Shown: in pieces, positions 7,375 to 7,808 of the stretch | Layout of the letters: each line of letters starts with the position of its first letter | How positions within the stretch are numbered: position 1 is the first letter of the stretch | Assembly (NCBI GenBank): GCA_029256485.1 | Contig: JAQSXU010000148.1 | Span: 1 to 7,808, forward strand | Reading direction: 5' to 3' | Source of the DNA: Clostridiaceae bacterium | GTDB lineage: Bacteria; Bacillota_A; Clostridia; Clostridiales; Clostridiaceae | DNA: 7,808 nucleotides | Translations under genes and position numbers: made by a program | The notes under the pieces: model-generated | Databases searched by the model: none | Told to the model about the DNA's origin: nothing | The model's input: the letters and a program-made list of their open reading frames with translations, nothing else

Positions 7375-7770
7375 TGCGAGTAAGCCAGACAATCGCTGCT
7401 GTGTTTTACACAGGAGAGGAAAGTCCGAGCTCCATAGGGCAGGGTGCTGGGTAACTCCCAGTCAGGGTGACCTGAAGGAAAGTGCAACAGAGATATACCG
7501 CCATGAATTTCTAAATCTAATTTAATTATTAGAATTTGGATATGGCAAGGATGGAAAGGCGAGGTAAGAGCTCACCAGCGCATTGGCGACTTTGCGGCTA
7601 TGTAAACCCCATCTGGAGCAAGATCGAATAGGGAAGTAGGAAATCACTTAGGTGTTTTCCAGGGGCTGCCCGCCCCGCTTCCGGGTAGTATCGCTTGAAC
7701 TTACTAGTAATAGTAGGTCTAGATAGATGATTGTCAAATACAGAACTCGGCTTATAGATTTGCTCGCACC
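7375..7770 (+). ncRNA. rnpB: RNase P RNA, class A (catalytic subunit)
   Basis: This RNA removes the 5' leader of precursor tRNAs, in complex with the RnpA protein. P1 forms from 7375-7383 (TGCGAGTAA) with 7760-7768 (TTGCTCGCA), including one G-U pair. P2 forms from GACAATC (7388-7394) with GATTGTC (7729-7735). P3 is CTGTG/CACAG at 7399-7413. The conserved core is clear: GAGGAAAGTCCG (7416-7427), AGTGCAACAGAGA from 7481, GGTAAGAGCTCACC (7563-7576), GTAAACCCC and GGAGCAAG (7602-7622), and ACAGAACTCGGCTTAT (7740-7755). Class A is indicated by the P17 hairpin GGGGC/GCCCC (7662-7676), whose loop GCCC can pair with GGGC at 7437-7440 as P6. The GGT in CCGGGTAG (7681-7688) is the likely site that pairs with the tRNA CCA end. 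P12 (about 7505-7545) is unusually AT-rich. The mature 3' end is placed just after P1 and could be a few bases off. Confidence 0.96.
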
Positions 7771-7774
7771 AGAT

Positions 7775-7808
7775 AAACACTAGGTTTTATACCTGGTGTT
7801 TTTTATTT
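7775..7808 (+). terminator. Intrinsic terminator of rnpB
   Basis: AAACACTAGGT (7775-7785) pairs with ACCTGGTGTTT (7791-7801), with one T-G wobble and a TTTAT loop, followed by TTTATTT to the end of the window. It starts about five bases after the presumed mature end of RNase P RNA, so the primary transcript needs 3' trimming. Confidence 0.88.

Noticed and set aside
7598..7780. Minus-strand open frame of 60 codons
   Set aside because: It lies entirely inside RNase P RNA and its terminator, whose helices and conserved segments are clear. No ribosome binding site supports it.

Overview
The window is AT-rich DNA with the gene content and order of a Clostridium-type Firmicute: dgt-like gene, dnaG, rpoD (sigA), a PH-domain membrane protein, trmK, a Nif3-family gene, a zinc-ribbon gene and rnpB. 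All genes are on the plus strand. The A/T-ending codons, strong AAGGAGG-type ribosome binding sites, a UUG start on dnaG, and a class A RNase P RNA (Bacillus has class B) all fit clostridia. I see no mobile element, CRISPR, phage gene, tRNA or foreign-looking block. This is a core housekeeping region.

Left part (1-3974): the 3' portion of an HD-domain dNTP triphosphohydrolase, cut by the left window edge, is followed by 252 bases of very AT-rich leader, then by dnaG and rpoD, which are translationally close. This is the primase-sigma part of the macromolecular synthesis operon. The leader contains an exact fit to the sigma-H promoter consensus. Its -10 contains TGTCGAA, a Spo0A box. This is the most interesting non-coding signal in the window, because it suggests that sporulation-phase factors control the primase and the main sigma factor. 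rpoD ends in a hairpin.

Middle (4021-6481): an extended -10 promoter starts a second unit of three genes. They are an uncharacterised membrane protein joining a bacterial PH-like domain to a DUF1648-like segment, trmK (tRNA A22 methylation), and a Nif3/YqfO-type metal protein whose start overlaps the trmK stop by 10 bases. A strong intrinsic terminator, whose stem includes the Nif3 stop codon, closes the unit.

Right part (6482-7808): a coiled-coil plus C4 zinc-ribbon protein has its own strong ribosome binding site and a likely promoter. After it comes rnpB, the catalytic RNA of RNase P, with a clear extended -10 promoter whose predicted start falls on the first base of helix P1, and an intrinsic terminator at the window end. 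Together the window links replication priming, basal transcription, tRNA modification and tRNA 5' processing. I found no convincing previously undescribed system. The best leads are the sigma-H/Spo0A element and the PH/DUF1648 fusion protein.
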